Origin: BQJU01 sp965229635
GTDB taxonomy: Bacteria; Bacteroidota; Bacteroidia; Chitinophagales; Saprospiraceae
Length of the DNA stretch: 64,000 nucleotides
Direction of reading: 5' to 3'
Assembly: GCA_965229635.1 (NCBI GenBank)
Contig: OZ245894.1
Coordinates: 4,340,001-4,404,000, forward strand
Position 1 is the first letter of the stretch; every line of letters begins with the position of its first letter. The translations under genes and the position numbers were made by a program. Positions 16,206-25,091 of this stretch are shown here, one piece after another. The notes beneath the pieces were generated by a model, which saw only the letters and a program-made list of their open reading frames with translations, searched no databases and had not been told where the DNA came from.

Positions 16206-16292
16206 TCTTTCCGAGACGATACCTGCTTTGCAATGGTCTACCTGAAAGAAAGGGCTTTTGCATATCTGCCGGTCACCGTCACGCTGGGAAGG
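16206..16292 (+). promoter_or_regulatory. Possible attenuator structure after the poly-Cys leader
   Basis: TCTTTC at 16206-16211, just after the leader stop codon, can pair with GAAAGA at 16244-16249. TCTTTCC (16206-16212) can instead pair with GGGAAGG at 16286-16292 (seven pairs, two of them G-U). The two pairings exclude each other, as in attenuators. A ribosome stalled on the Cys codons would cover 16206-16212. No T-run follows either stem. The stems are short and could be chance. Confidence 0.3.
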
Positions 16293-16327
16293 ACTATCAT
16301 TTATTTTACCATAAAAATTAACGCTTT

Positions 16328-17650
16328 ATGTCAAAACTAAGATTCGAAACACTCCAATTACACGCCGGCCAGGAAGAAGTAGAAGGAACGACCCGCTCTC
16401 GTGCCGTGCCGATTTACCAAACCTCCTCCTACACCTTCAAGGATTCTGAGCACGGAGCCAACCTGTTCGCGCTCAAGGAATTTGGCAATATCTATACCCG
16501 CATTATGAATCCCACCAATGATATTTTTGAAAAGCGCATTGCCGCGCTTGAAGGAGGGGCAGCGGCGCTGGCGGTAGGCTCAGGGCAGGCGGCGCAGTTC
16601 ATTGCGCTGAACAATATCCTGCAGACGGGTGATAACTTTGTAGCTTCTGCCAATTTGTACGGCGGCACTTACAACCAGTTTAAAGTAGCCTTCAAGCGCC
16701 TGGGTATCGACGTTCGGTTTGTTGAGGACGAAAGTCCAGCGAGCTTTGAAAAACTGATCGATAAAAACACCAAAGCGCTTTACACGGAAACGATTGGTAA
16801 CCCAAGCTTCTATGTGCCGGATTTTGAGGGCATTGCTGCTGTGGCGAAAAAGCATGACCTGCCCTTTATCGTCGACAATACTTTTGGCGCCGGAGGATAT
16901 TTGTTCCGTCCTTTGGAACACGGTGCCAACATTGTAGTGCAATCGGCTACCAAGTGGATTGGCGGCCACGGCACGAGTATCGGCGGGGTGATCGTGGATG
17001 GAGGAAACTTCAATTGGGGCAATGGCAAATTTCCCCAGTTTACCGAACCTTCCGAGGGGTATCACGGTCTGGTATTTTGGGATGTGTTTGGCGAAAACGG
17101 GCCTTTCGGCAACATTGCATTCATCATCCGGGCAAGAGTAGAAGGCCTTCGTGATTTTGGTCCGGCGCTGAGTCCCTTTAATTCTTTTTTGCTGTTGCAG
17201 GGACTTGAAACGCTTTCGCTTCGGGTACAACGCACCGTCGATAATGCCTTGGCACTGGCCCAGTGGCTGGAACAACATCCGCAGGTAGACGAGGTTAGTT
17301 ACCCCGGATTGCAGAGTAGTGCAACACACGCCAATGCTAAAAAGTATCTGAAAAATGGCTTTGGCGGCGTCTTGTCATTTACCATCAAAGGAGAGAAGGA
17401 GCTGGCCACAAAATTGGTGGATAGCCTACAACTGGTCAGCCACCTGGCCAACGTAGGAGATGCCAAAACGCTCATCATTCAGCCGTCGGCGACCACACAC
17501 CAGCAACTCAGTGATGAGGAGCAGCGTCAGGCCGGGGTATTGCCCAATGCATTGCGGGTATCCGTCGGTATTGAGCATATTGATGATATCAAGGCGGACT
17601 TTGAGCAGGCTTTCGCCAAAATCAACGCGCCTGAGCCGGTATTAAATTAG
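16328..17650 (+). CDS. metY: O-acetylhomoserine aminocarboxypropyltransferase (sulfhydrylase)
   Basis: 440 residues. PLP enzyme that joins O-acetylhomoserine with sulfide to give homocysteine and acetate; related enzymes also make cysteine from O-acetylserine. Family marks are TLQLHAGQEEVEGTTRSRAV at the start, YTRIMNPTNDIFEKRIAALE, the PLP lysine in VVQSATKWIGGHGTSIGG, the long insert after it (EPSEGYHGLVFWDVFGENG), and a C terminus QPSATTHQQL with RVSVGIEHIDDIK. The length of about 440 and the insert separate MetY from the 390-residue MetB/MetZ group. It is the first gene behind the SAM-I riboswitch and poly-Cys leader and is followed by metX after 33 bp. Confidence 0.95.
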   Translation: MSKLRFETLQLHAGQEEVEGTTRSRAVPIYQTSSYTFKDSEHGANLFALKEFGNIYTRIMNPTNDIFEKRIAALEGGAAALAVGSGQAAQFIALNNILQTGDNFVASANLYGGTYNQFKVAFKRLGIDVRFVEDESPASFEKLIDKNTKALYTETIGNPSFYVPDFEGIAAVAKKHDLPFIVDNTFGAGGYLFRPLEHGANIVVQSATKWIGGHGTSIGGVIVDGGNFNWGNGKFPQFTEPSEGYHGLVFWDVFGENGPFGNIAFIIRARVEGLRDFGPALSPFNSFLLLQGLETLSLRVQRTVDNALALAQWLEQHPQVDEVSYPGLQSSATHANAKKYLKNGFGGVLSFTIKGEKELATKLVDSLQLVSHLANVGDAKTLIIQPSATTHQQLSDEEQRQAGVLPNALRVSVGIEHIDDIKADFEQAFAKINAPEPVLN

Positions 17651-17683
17651 CCCTCCTTTGACAAATTAGCTAGGAAACGAAAC

Positions 17684-18826
17684 ATGGTAAAGATTGCAGA
17701 TAATAAAACCAGGGTAAATATGAGCGGGGCGCAAATTCTTCCTGTCAGAGAAAAATTCGAATTGGAGTCAGGGGCCGTATTAAGCAGTCTTGACATAGCC
17801 TATCACACCTATGGCAAACTGAATAAAGCAGGTGACAATGTCATATGGGTGTGTCATGCCTTGACGGCCAATTCTGATGTCGTTGACTGGTGGCCAGGAT
17901 TGGTCGGAAAAGGTGATGTTATTGATACCAATAAATACTTCGTGGTTTGCGCCAATATTTTGGGATCCTGTTACGGGACTACCGGGCCGCAATCCACTAA
18001 TCCGGAAACCGGCACTCCGTACGGTAAAGATTTTCCACTCATCACCATCCGCGATATGGTAAAAGCCCATGTTTTGCTGAGAAAGCACTTGAAAATTGAC
18101 AAGATCAAATTGGCAATTGGTGGGTCCCTTGGTGGACAACAGGTGTTGGAATGGGCTGTCATAGAACCTGGTTTATTTGAGCAAATCTGTGTGCTGGCGA
18201 CCAATGCACAGCATTCTCCCTGGGGAATTGCTTTTAATGAAGCCCAAAGAATGGCATTGGAAGCAGATCCGACACTTTATGATGATCACCAAGATGCCGG
18301 AAATGCCGGATTGGCCGCTGCTCGGGCGGTAGCCATGCTTTCTTATCGTAGCTATATGACCTATCAAAACACTCAGGCCGAAGAAGATGACCGAAAATGG
18401 GAAGGCTTTCTGGCCAGTTCCTATCAGCGTCATCAGGGCAAGAAACTGGTGGCGAGGTTCAACGTCTTGTCCTATCTCTGGTTGAGTCGGGCGATGGATA
18501 GTCACAACCTGGGCCGCGACCGGGATAGCATTGCGGAAGCGCTGCACTCCATTGCCGCACGCACCCTGGTCATTGGTGTGCGCACCGATGTTTTGTTTCC
18601 CATTGAGGAACAAAGTCTGCTCACTACCTATATTCCACGTAGTCGCCTGGAAATTATCGACAGCCTGTATGGACACGATGGATTTTTGGTGGAAACCGAA
18701 ACTATTGGCGCATTATTAAAACCTTTTCTGGCGGGTAAATCGTTATTGAATAGCAAGGACGCCCAAAAACTGGTAAAGGGGCGTCTCAACAGAGATTCAG
18801 CAGTTCCCGGATCAGAGACCTTTTGA
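17684..18826 (+). CDS. metX: Homoserine O-acetyltransferase
   Basis: 380 residues. Alpha/beta-hydrolase enzyme that acylates homoserine using acyl-CoA, providing the substrate for MetY and MetZ. Signatures: YGKLNKAGDNVIWVCHALT near the N terminus, the nucleophile serine in IGGSLGGQQVLEWA (GGSLGG in place of the usual GGSMGG), and the His in YGHDGFLVET near the C terminus, with the Asp in VRTDVLFP. Acetyl versus succinyl preference cannot be decided from what is visible; MetX enzymes are usually acetyl-specific, but some use succinyl-CoA. It is the second gene of the metY-metX operon. An internal ATG at 17720 is possible. Confidence 0.93.
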   Translation: MVKIADNKTRVNMSGAQILPVREKFELESGAVLSSLDIAYHTYGKLNKAGDNVIWVCHALTANSDVVDWWPGLVGKGDVIDTNKYFVVCANILGSCYGTTGPQSTNPETGTPYGKDFPLITIRDMVKAHVLLRKHLKIDKIKLAIGGSLGGQQVLEWAVIEPGLFEQICVLATNAQHSPWGIAFNEAQRMALEADPTLYDDHQDAGNAGLAAARAVAMLSYRSYMTYQNTQAEEDDRKWEGFLASSYQRHQGKKLVARFNVLSYLWLSRAMDSHNLGRDRDSIAEALHSIAARTLVIGVRTDVLFPIEEQSLLTTYIPRSRLEIIDSLYGHDGFLVETETIGALLKPFLAGKSLLNSKDAQKLVKGRLNRDSAVPGSETF

Positions 18827-18853
18827 ACTTAAATCATCCATATTATTTCAGAC

Positions 18854-18874
18854 ATACCGATCCAGGATCGGTAT
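18854..18874 (+). repeat. Perfect 21-bp palindrome before peroxiredoxin gene
   Basis: ATACCGATCC (18854-18863), a central A, and GGATCGGTAT (18865-18874) form a perfect inverted repeat 23 bp before the peroxiredoxin ATG. It could be a protein operator or an RNA hairpin at the end of metX. There is no T-run after it, which speaks against a simple terminator. Confidence 0.6.
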
Positions 18875-18896
18875 TCAAACCTAAAAACTAAAAATC

Positions 18897-19532
18897 ATGG
18901 CATTAAGTCTTGGAGATGTTGCTCCTAATTTTAAAGCACAAACCACACAAGGAGAGATTGATTTTTACGATTGGTCGGCCGGAAGTTGGGTCGTCCTTTA
19001 TTCTCATCCTGCCGATTTTACACCTGTGTGTACCACTGAGTTGGGACGCACCGCTGCGCTGAAAGGAGAGTTTGCCAAGCGCGGTGCAAAGGTTATTGCC
19101 CTGAGTGTTGATCCACTCGATTCACACAACTCGTGGGTAAAGGATATTGAAGAAACGCAAAATGTGGAAATGAACTTCCCCATCATTGCTGATCATGACC
19201 GTAAGGTGGCCGAATTGTACAATATGATCCACCCAAATCAAACGGAGAAGACCACTGTGCGTACGGTCTTCCTGATTGATCCTAATCACAAGGTACGACT
19301 CACGATGACCTACCCGCCTTCTACCGGAAGAAACTTCCTGGAAATCCTGCGGGTACTCGATTCCTTGCAACTGACTGACAATTACAGCGTGGCAACGCCG
19401 GTGGATTGGAAACACGGCGAAGATGTAGTGATTTCTCCTTCGATTGCTGATGCGGATATTCCTGCAAAATTCCCGAAAGGGCATAAGCGCATCAAGCCTT
19501 ATTTGCGTACCACGCCACAACCGGATTTATAG
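18897..19532 (+). CDS. Peroxiredoxin, 1-Cys (Prx6) type
   Basis: 211 residues. Thiol peroxidase that reduces H2O2, organic peroxides or peroxynitrite. The peroxidatic site is SHPADFTPVCTTE, with Cys45 the only cysteine in the protein; it is therefore a true 1-Cys enzyme that needs an external thiol. The C-terminal extension (YPPSTGRNFLEILRVLDSLQ onward, ending KRIKPYLRTTPQPDL) fits the Prx6 group. It starts 70 bp after metX. A perfect palindrome in that gap may be its operator, and a strong hairpin closes the unit. The location next to the methionine genes links peroxide defence with thiol supply. Confidence 0.93.
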   Translation: MALSLGDVAPNFKAQTTQGEIDFYDWSAGSWVVLYSHPADFTPVCTTELGRTAALKGEFAKRGAKVIALSVDPLDSHNSWVKDIEETQNVEMNFPIIADHDRKVAELYNMIHPNQTEKTTVRTVFLIDPNHKVRLTMTYPPSTGRNFLEILRVLDSLQLTDNYSVATPVDWKHGEDVVISPSIADADIPAKFPKGHKRIKPYLRTTPQPDL

Positions 19533-19557
19533 TGTAGATAACAACGCTAAGGAACTT

Positions 19558-19592
19558 TCCCGCAGAGCTGCCGTTTTGGTGGCTCTGCGGGA
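19558..19592. terminator. Bidirectional terminator hairpin
   Basis: TCCCGCAGAGC (19558-19568) pairs with GCTCTGCGGGA (19582-19592) across a short T/G-rich loop. It lies between the convergent peroxiredoxin and T9SS genes and has no good T-run on either side. Confidence 0.6.
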
Positions 19593-19599
19593 CCCTTTA

Positions 19600-21378
19600 C
19601 TACCGCATCAAGTTAAGACTTCCCGTATACTTTTCCTCCCGGATTCTACCGGGTTGCAGTTCCCAACTGTATTGCAGCGCAAAGATGTAGACCCCTGTTT
19701 TGAGTGGTTTGCCTCTTACCGTTCCATCCCAGGCTTCATCGGGATCACTACTGGAAAACAACAAGGCTCCCCACCGATCAAAAACCTTCAGGTCATAGTC
19801 GATAAAACCACAAGTGGCATAGACTTCAAACTTGTCATTCACATCATCACTATTGGGTGAAAAAGCATTGGGAATGTAGAAGTCACAAGGGCAATAACCC
19901 AGGTCCAGCTTGATGGTCATCGGGTAGATTTTATTACAGGCCGTGATTTCCACTTCGTAGGTGCCGGGGGCTTTGAGTACTCTGGTAGAATCAGTCTTTC
20001 CATCCTGCCACAAGAAAGTGGCATTTTGGATGGGTGAGTGAAAATGAAAGGTATCGGCACAGGTAATGGTGGAGTCTAGTTCCAATGCTTCTGTTTCGAT
20101 GGTCCGTTCACAAAATTCCCAGGTACCCAGGTTGATTGGCAGGGCCGTCATTTCGGACGAGTCGGCCCTTTGAAAGGCAATATTGGTGGAAACCGGGTTG
20201 ACCGCCTGGTAGTTCAATCTCGCTGTATTTGGCGTTGACTCCTCAAAGGCCACCGGGCTGCAGCCCAATTGTACTCCTGGGGTAAGCATGGTCACATAGT
20301 TGTAGTTGCCTTCGGCTTCAAAAGCGCCATGTACAATAAGGGCCGTATCAGCTCCAAAAGTGCAGACTGGCGTGGAAAAAGTACCAAATTCGCTCAATTC
20401 TAACTGGTATTGATTGGTAATGGCCAGTTGTTCCGTGAAGGACATCACCATCGGAATAAACTCGCTTTCTTCACTTTCCGGAAGGGGATAGTTGTTTGTC
20501 AACAAAATATAGCCACGACCATCGGTCGCCAGATGAGAAGCTTCCAGGTCGCAGGCAAACTGGTCGGAATAGAGTAGGGGGAGCCCCTGTTGATTGAGCT
20601 TCACCAGGTATTGCGAAAAGGCGTCGGGCTCTCTGACGGCAAAGGCAAATCCATCTGATAACTGCACAAGGTTGGAGATATTACTACTCAAGGCATTCAG
20701 CTCAACAAATCGGCGTGACCACTGAATGTTGCCATTTTCATCCAGTTGATAAAAGACATTTCCATTGCGACAGAGAAAACCTCCGCCAGTGATAAAGATG
20801 GCATCTCCCCGGTTGTCGGTATTAAAATAGCCTTTGGCCCAGTTTACAACTCCGTCGGGGTCGGTAACCATTAAAAAATTGCGCTTTACGGCTGTCGTGC
20901 TGTCTACATAACTGCCGAAGATCATAAACTGATCGTTTTGATACTGGAGCGTATAGGGCTGATCATAGTTGGAGAGATCATAAGTGTTGAGTTGCAACAC
21001 CTCGCCTGTAGCATCGGTTTTAAGGAGGAAAATATCGCCACTACCGGTAAGGCCGACAACGCCGATGTCTCCGGTGGGCAACAGGTTGACAGCCTCCAGG
21101 TACAGTGCAAAATCACCATTGATGTAATATTTACTCCACTCCTGATAACCACAAGTGTCGTATTTGGCGAGGTAAAAGCCGTGTTTTTGCCCTTCTTCCA
21201 TGGACTGTTTCAGGTCGTTGGCAATCACAAAGCCCTGATCCGGATGTGATCCAATCTGAGGATTCTGCCAGGTTTCCACCTGATCCAAAATATCGGTAAA
21301 GCTACTTTGGCCCATGAGGCCAGATGAAAGAAAAAGGAATACACAAAAGAGGGTGTAGTAGTGTTGCTGTACATTCAT
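19600..21378 (-). CDS. Secreted protein with T9SS type B (gliding-associated) C-terminal domain
   Basis: 592 residues from ATG 21378 with signal peptide MNVQQHYYTLFCVFLFLSSG ending near LMGQ; an extra 18 codons are open upstream. The C-terminal about 90 residues form the CHU_C/type B sorting domain: FYIPNAFSPNSDDVNDKFEV, then YDLKVFDRWGALLFSS, WDGTVRGKPLKTGVYIFAL and a final KYTGSLNLMR. The bulk has repeated short beta-strand motifs that resemble WD-like/delta-60-type propeller repeats. A PKD-like segment with conserved Cys residues precedes the sorting domain. Type IX substrates with type B domains typically end up in the SprF-linked surface pathway. No enzyme motif is visible. Confidence 0.85.
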   Translation of the reverse strand: MNVQQHYYTLFCVFLFLSSGLMGQSSFTDILDQVETWQNPQIGSHPDQGFVIANDLKQSMEEGQKHGFYLAKYDTCGYQEWSKYYINGDFALYLEAVNLLPTGDIGVVGLTGSGDIFLLKTDATGEVLQLNTYDLSNYDQPYTLQYQNDQFMIFGSYVDSTTAVKRNFLMVTDPDGVVNWAKGYFNTDNRGDAIFITGGGFLCRNGNVFYQLDENGNIQWSRRFVELNALSSNISNLVQLSDGFAFAVREPDAFSQYLVKLNQQGLPLLYSDQFACDLEASHLATDGRGYILLTNNYPLPESEESEFIPMVMSFTEQLAITNQYQLELSEFGTFSTPVCTFGADTALIVHGAFEAEGNYNYVTMLTPGVQLGCSPVAFEESTPNTARLNYQAVNPVSTNIAFQRADSSEMTALPINLGTWEFCERTIETEALELDSTITCADTFHFHSPIQNATFLWQDGKTDSTRVLKAPGTYEVEITACNKIYPMTIKLDLGYCPCDFYIPNAFSPNSDDVNDKFEVYATCGFIDYDLKVFDRWGALLFSSSDPDEAWDGTVRGKPLKTGVYIFALQYSWELQPGRIREEKYTGSLNLMR

Positions 21379-21519
21379 TTTTATATCGGTTTTGGTGTAC
21401 GGTCGTCCAGTGGCTACAGTATCGGTAGCCAATAATTGGTCATTTGGGAAGGCGAAATGGAATTGTTTGGGAAGTGGAAATGGAATTTCCGGTTCTAACT
21501 GAGGAGAGATTTATTAGGT

Positions 21520-21542
21520 TAACTAATTCTGCTACTTAGTTA
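21520..21542 (+). repeat. Inverted repeat upstream of susC
   Basis: TAACTAA (21520-21526) and TTAGTTA (21536-21542) are perfect inverted copies with a 9-bp spacer, about 75 bp before the susC -33 region. The form suits a dimeric regulator site. In the rest of 21379-21688 I see only the susC promoter at 21617-21647. Confidence 0.4.
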
Positions 21543-21616
21543 TTGTTTGTGACGAGCTGCTTTTTTACAGTCACTGATTTCTGTCTGGGTATTTCATCAT
21601 GGTTTAAGGCAATTAG

Positions 21617-21647
21617 TTTCTGTACAAACTATATTTTTTTACCTTTG
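21617..21647 (+). promoter_or_regulatory. Promoter of susC
   Basis: TTTC at 21617-21620, a 19-nt spacer and TACCTTTG at 21640-21647 (exact TAnnTTTG). The start would be near 21654, giving a leader of about 35 nt before ATG 21689. Confidence 0.5.
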
Positions 21648-21688
21648 CTCCCGTTGAACTTAAGCTTCGTTAATTAAACTCCAAGTAT

Positions 21689-24600
21689 ATGTGTAACTAT
21701 TTACAGCGATATTGCCTGTTAATATTTTTCACCCTAATTTCATTGGCTTCAAGCGCCCAAACTCGTCAAATTGAGGGACTAGTCACGGATGTTGACGGCC
21801 TTCCTTTAATCGGTGCAAATGTCGCTCTTATGAGTACTTCCACGGGGACCAGCACGGATTATGATGGAAAGTTTGTGTTGAAACTATCTGAGTCGGATAA
21901 AGAGATTGAAGTGAGCTATATTGGCTTCGCTCCGCAGATCATCCAGATTACAGATGCCGACTATTATGAGATTGTCCTCAAGGAGTCCGTCTCACTTGAC
22001 GAGATCGTGGTGACTGCTCTGGGGGTTGAACGCGATGAGAAGGCCCTCGGTTACTCTGTGCAGAAATTGGGCAGTGACGAAATTGCCAAGGTAAAGCCCA
22101 CCAATGTGGTGAATGCCTTGGCTGGAAAAGTGTCCGGTGTCTACATTACCGGCTCATCGGCAGGACCCTCTGCCTCATCGAATATCAACATTCGGGGAGC
22201 TGCTTCTCTTTTGGGTAATAACCAACCACTGTTTGTGGTTAATGGAATGCCTATCACCAACGATTTGTACAGCTTTGACGATGGTTTGAATGGCTCAACG
22301 ACCATTGACTTTGGTAATGCTGCCCAGATTGTAAATCCCGACGATATTGCCTCTATTAATGTATTAAAAGGACCAGCTGCCTCAGCACTTTACGGCGCTC
22401 GTGCCGCTGATGGTGTGATCCTGATCGAAACCAAAACCGGTGAAAATGCGGACGGATGGGGCGTTCAGATCAATAATACTACAATGTTTTCCTCCATTTT
22501 GAAAATGCCGGATTACCAGGACGAATACGGATTTGGTGGCTTCGGAAAATACTCCTATCTCAATGGCTCCAACTATTCCACTTTTGATGGAGTAGAGTAT
22601 TGGGAGGCTTATGGTGAAAACTGGGGCCCACGTATGAATGGTCAGGAAATCGTTCAGTTTAACTCCGATGGGAAACCGGTGCCTTTTACGGCCGCTCCGG
22701 ACAATATCAAGAATTTCTACCGTACCGGACATTCAATTATCAACAACATTTCTCTAAATAATTCTTCGGAGACCAGTGATCTGCGCTTTTCCTACACACG
22801 CCTCGATAAGGCAGGCATCATCCCCAATACCAATTTGAAAAGAAATACCTTTCAAACCAGTATTGGCAAAAGCTTATTTGATGACCGGCTGCGAGTCCGT
22901 GCGAACGGTATGTTTGTCAACTCCGCTTCTGACAATATCCCGAACTCCGGCTACGACGAGTCTTCCAGTGTGCAGTACGGTTGGTTGTGGTACCCCCGTC
23001 AGGTGAATATCGATGACCTGAAGGACTACTGGGAACCAGGCCTGGAAGGGGTGCAACAGCGTTATGTGGAAAACCTTTGGGTAAACAACCCATGGCTGAT
23101 CGCAAAAGAAAATACCAATGCTTTCCAAAGCAACCGTTTGATCGGTAATGTCAAGGTAGAATACGATATCACTCCTCGGATCACCGCTAGATTCCGCTAC
23201 GGAGCGGACGTGCTTGATGAAGGTCGTCAGTATCGCAGGGCACCATCTACCAAGGTTGTTCCATTCGGTAGCTACCGCGAAGATGAAATTTCCTTTTCTG
23301 AAACCAATGCCGAAGCATTGCTTTCCTACAGCACAGATCCCTTGAGTGAATCTGCTTTCCAGTTTGATTTCAAAATTGGTGGGAATATCATGCGTCAGAA
23401 TGCCAACTTCCTGGTGGCCAATAACCCACAGCTGAAGTTGTTTGGTACGGATGAAAGTGTTTACACTCTGACCAATGCCCGTTCCGGTGTATTGGTAGAA
23501 TCGCAGAAGACCAGAGCGGGAATCAACAGTGTATTTGGGCTCGCATCGATTTCCTTCCGCAATTTCCTGTACCTGGATGCTACCCTGCGTAACGACTGGT
23601 CGAGCACCCTGGTGAATCCGGTGGCTGGTTTGGATAATTCCAACTACTCTTTTGCCTATCCATCCGTTTCATTGAGTGCCATCGTTTCGCAAATGATGAA
23701 TCTTTCTGCCAATTCGGCGATCTCTTTCCTTAAGCTGAAGGCCAATTATGCAGAAGTGGGTAATGGGGCGCCACCGTACGCTTTTGGAACAACTTTTACG
23801 CCACAACCATCATTTGGTACCAATTCTGTATTTACAACCAATCGTACGGTGGCCGATCCAAATCTAACCAACGAGCGTACCCGGGCATTTGAGGTGGGCG
23901 CGGACATTCGCCTTTGGAAAAACCGCTTCCGATTGGATGCGACCTATTACAATATGCTGAGTTTTGATCAGGTTATTCAATTGCCAACAGCCACTACCAG
24001 CGGCTTTGATTTCAAGCTGACCAATGGTGGTTCAATCCGTAACACGGGAGTAGAATTGCTGATTAGTGGTACCCCGGTTGCACGCAGCAATTTCAATTGG
24101 GATGTGACTTTAAACCTTGGGCACAACCGCGCCGTAGTTGAATCGCTGCCGGATATCATTGAGAGTGGACGTTATTCTATTGTCGCTGACCTCTATCCAA
24201 ATGACGGTGGTTCTGACCTGGAATTTGTGGCTGAGGAAGGGGAGTTGTACGGACAACTTTATGGACTGGGCTTTGTGCGCCATCCGGAAACCGGAGAGAT
24301 TGTCCACCAAAATGGATTGCCCATGGTGACCGAAGAAAAGGTCTCTGCCGGATCTTATCAGCCAGACCTGCGTCTTGGGCTGTTGAATTCTTTCGACATC
24401 GGCCGCTTTAATATTCGTCTGCTCATTGATGGACAAATTGGTGGTAAGATTTACTCCCGCTCCCATGCATTGTACAATACCGGTGGTACCATTACGAATG
24501 CCAATGATCCTAACTTGCCAATTTCTACGCTGGATGGAAGACAAGCATTTTCTGTGACTTATGATCAAAACGGTGTTCCGGAGTATACTCCCGACCAATC

Positions 24601-25036
24601 AGGCGCCGGCGTAGTGGGACCTGGTCTGATGTGGGAAGACCTGAACGAAGACGGTGTCATTGATTTTGGTTCTGAGGTATCTGAAAACAACGTGGCTGTT
24701 CAACCCGGTGGTATTCAGTACGCGGGATACTTTTATGCTTACTATGGCAATGGCTTCAACCGCGACAACATTGAAGCGGCAACCTACGATGCCACCTACT
24801 TCAAGCTCCGTGAGTTTAGCATCGGTTACGACCTGCCGAAATCCTTCCTGGAAAATACGGGATTGGGCAGCGCACGCATTTCCCTGGTGGGGCGCAATCT
24901 GCTGCTGGTATCTGATGTGCCTAGCATCGACCCGGAGACTTACTCTGTGAGAAACGGCATATTTGTTCCGGGTTTTGAAAGTACACAGATCTTTAGCACC
25001 AGAAGTTATGGTTTCTCCATTAATGTAGGCTTCTAA
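21689..25036 (+). CDS. SusC/RagA family TonB-linked outer membrane protein
   Basis: 1115 residues. TonB-dependent transporter that imports a ligand captured by its SusD partner. Signal peptide MCNYLQRYCLLIFFTLISLA with SSAQ cleavage, then a carboxypeptidase-like regulatory domain (residues about 25-105: EGLVTDVDGLPLIGANVALM ... GKFVLKLSESDKEIEVSYIGF), the TonB box region with LDEIVVTALGVERDEKALGY, and the plug (NVVNALAGKVSGVYIT, ASSNINIRGAASLLGNNQPL). The barrel ends with STRSYGFSINVGF, an outer-membrane C-terminal strand. The C-terminal Phe is as expected. It is followed after 55 bp by a SusD gene. There is no glycoside hydrolase beside the pair, so its substrate is unclear. Confidence 0.96.
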   Translation: MCNYLQRYCLLIFFTLISLASSAQTRQIEGLVTDVDGLPLIGANVALMSTSTGTSTDYDGKFVLKLSESDKEIEVSYIGFAPQIIQITDADYYEIVLKESVSLDEIVVTALGVERDEKALGYSVQKLGSDEIAKVKPTNVVNALAGKVSGVYITGSSAGPSASSNINIRGAASLLGNNQPLFVVNGMPITNDLYSFDDGLNGSTTIDFGNAAQIVNPDDIASINVLKGPAASALYGARAADGVILIETKTGENADGWGVQINNTTMFSSILKMPDYQDEYGFGGFGKYSYLNGSNYSTFDGVEYWEAYGENWGPRMNGQEIVQFNSDGKPVPFTAAPDNIKNFYRTGHSIINNISLNNSSETSDLRFSYTRLDKAGIIPNTNLKRNTFQTSIGKSLFDDRLRVRANGMFVNSASDNIPNSGYDESSSVQYGWLWYPRQVNIDDLKDYWEPGLEGVQQRYVENLWVNNPWLIAKENTNAFQSNRLIGNVKVEYDITPRITARFRYGADVLDEGRQYRRAPSTKVVPFGSYREDEISFSETNAEALLSYSTDPLSESAFQFDFKIGGNIMRQNANFLVANNPQLKLFGTDESVYTLTNARSGVLVESQKTRAGINSVFGLASISFRNFLYLDATLRNDWSSTLVNPVAGLDNSNYSFAYPSVSLSAIVSQMMNLSANSAISFLKLKANYAEVGNGAPPYAFGTTFTPQPSFGTNSVFTTNRTVADPNLTNERTRAFEVGADIRLWKNRFRLDATYYNMLSFDQVIQLPTATTSGFDFKLTNGGSIRNTGVELLISGTPVARSNFNWDVTLNLGHNRAVVESLPDIIESGRYSIVADLYPNDGGSDLEFVAEEGELYGQLYGLGFVRHPETGEIVHQNGLPMVTEEKVSAGSYQPDLRLGLLNSFDIGRFNIRLLIDGQIGGKIYSRSHALYNTGGTITNANDPNLPISTLDGRQAFSVTYDQNGVPEYTPDQSGAGVVGPGLMWEDLNEDGVIDFGSEVSENNVAVQPGGIQYAGYFYAYYGNGFNRDNIEAATYDATYFKLREFSIGYDLPKSFLENTGLGSARISLVGRNLLLVSDVPSIDPETYSVRNGIFVPGFESTQIFSTRSYGFSINVGF

Positions 25037-25091
25037 GACCATTACTGGAAAGCTGTAGCAACTTATTCATTTATTAAACTGCAATAGATAT

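Noticed and set aside
16206..16292. Motifs resembling a cobalamin riboswitch (GATACCTGC and GGGAAGG)
   Set aside because: The elements are in the wrong order for a B12 aptamer, and the first aptamer part is missing. I prefer the attenuator reading.
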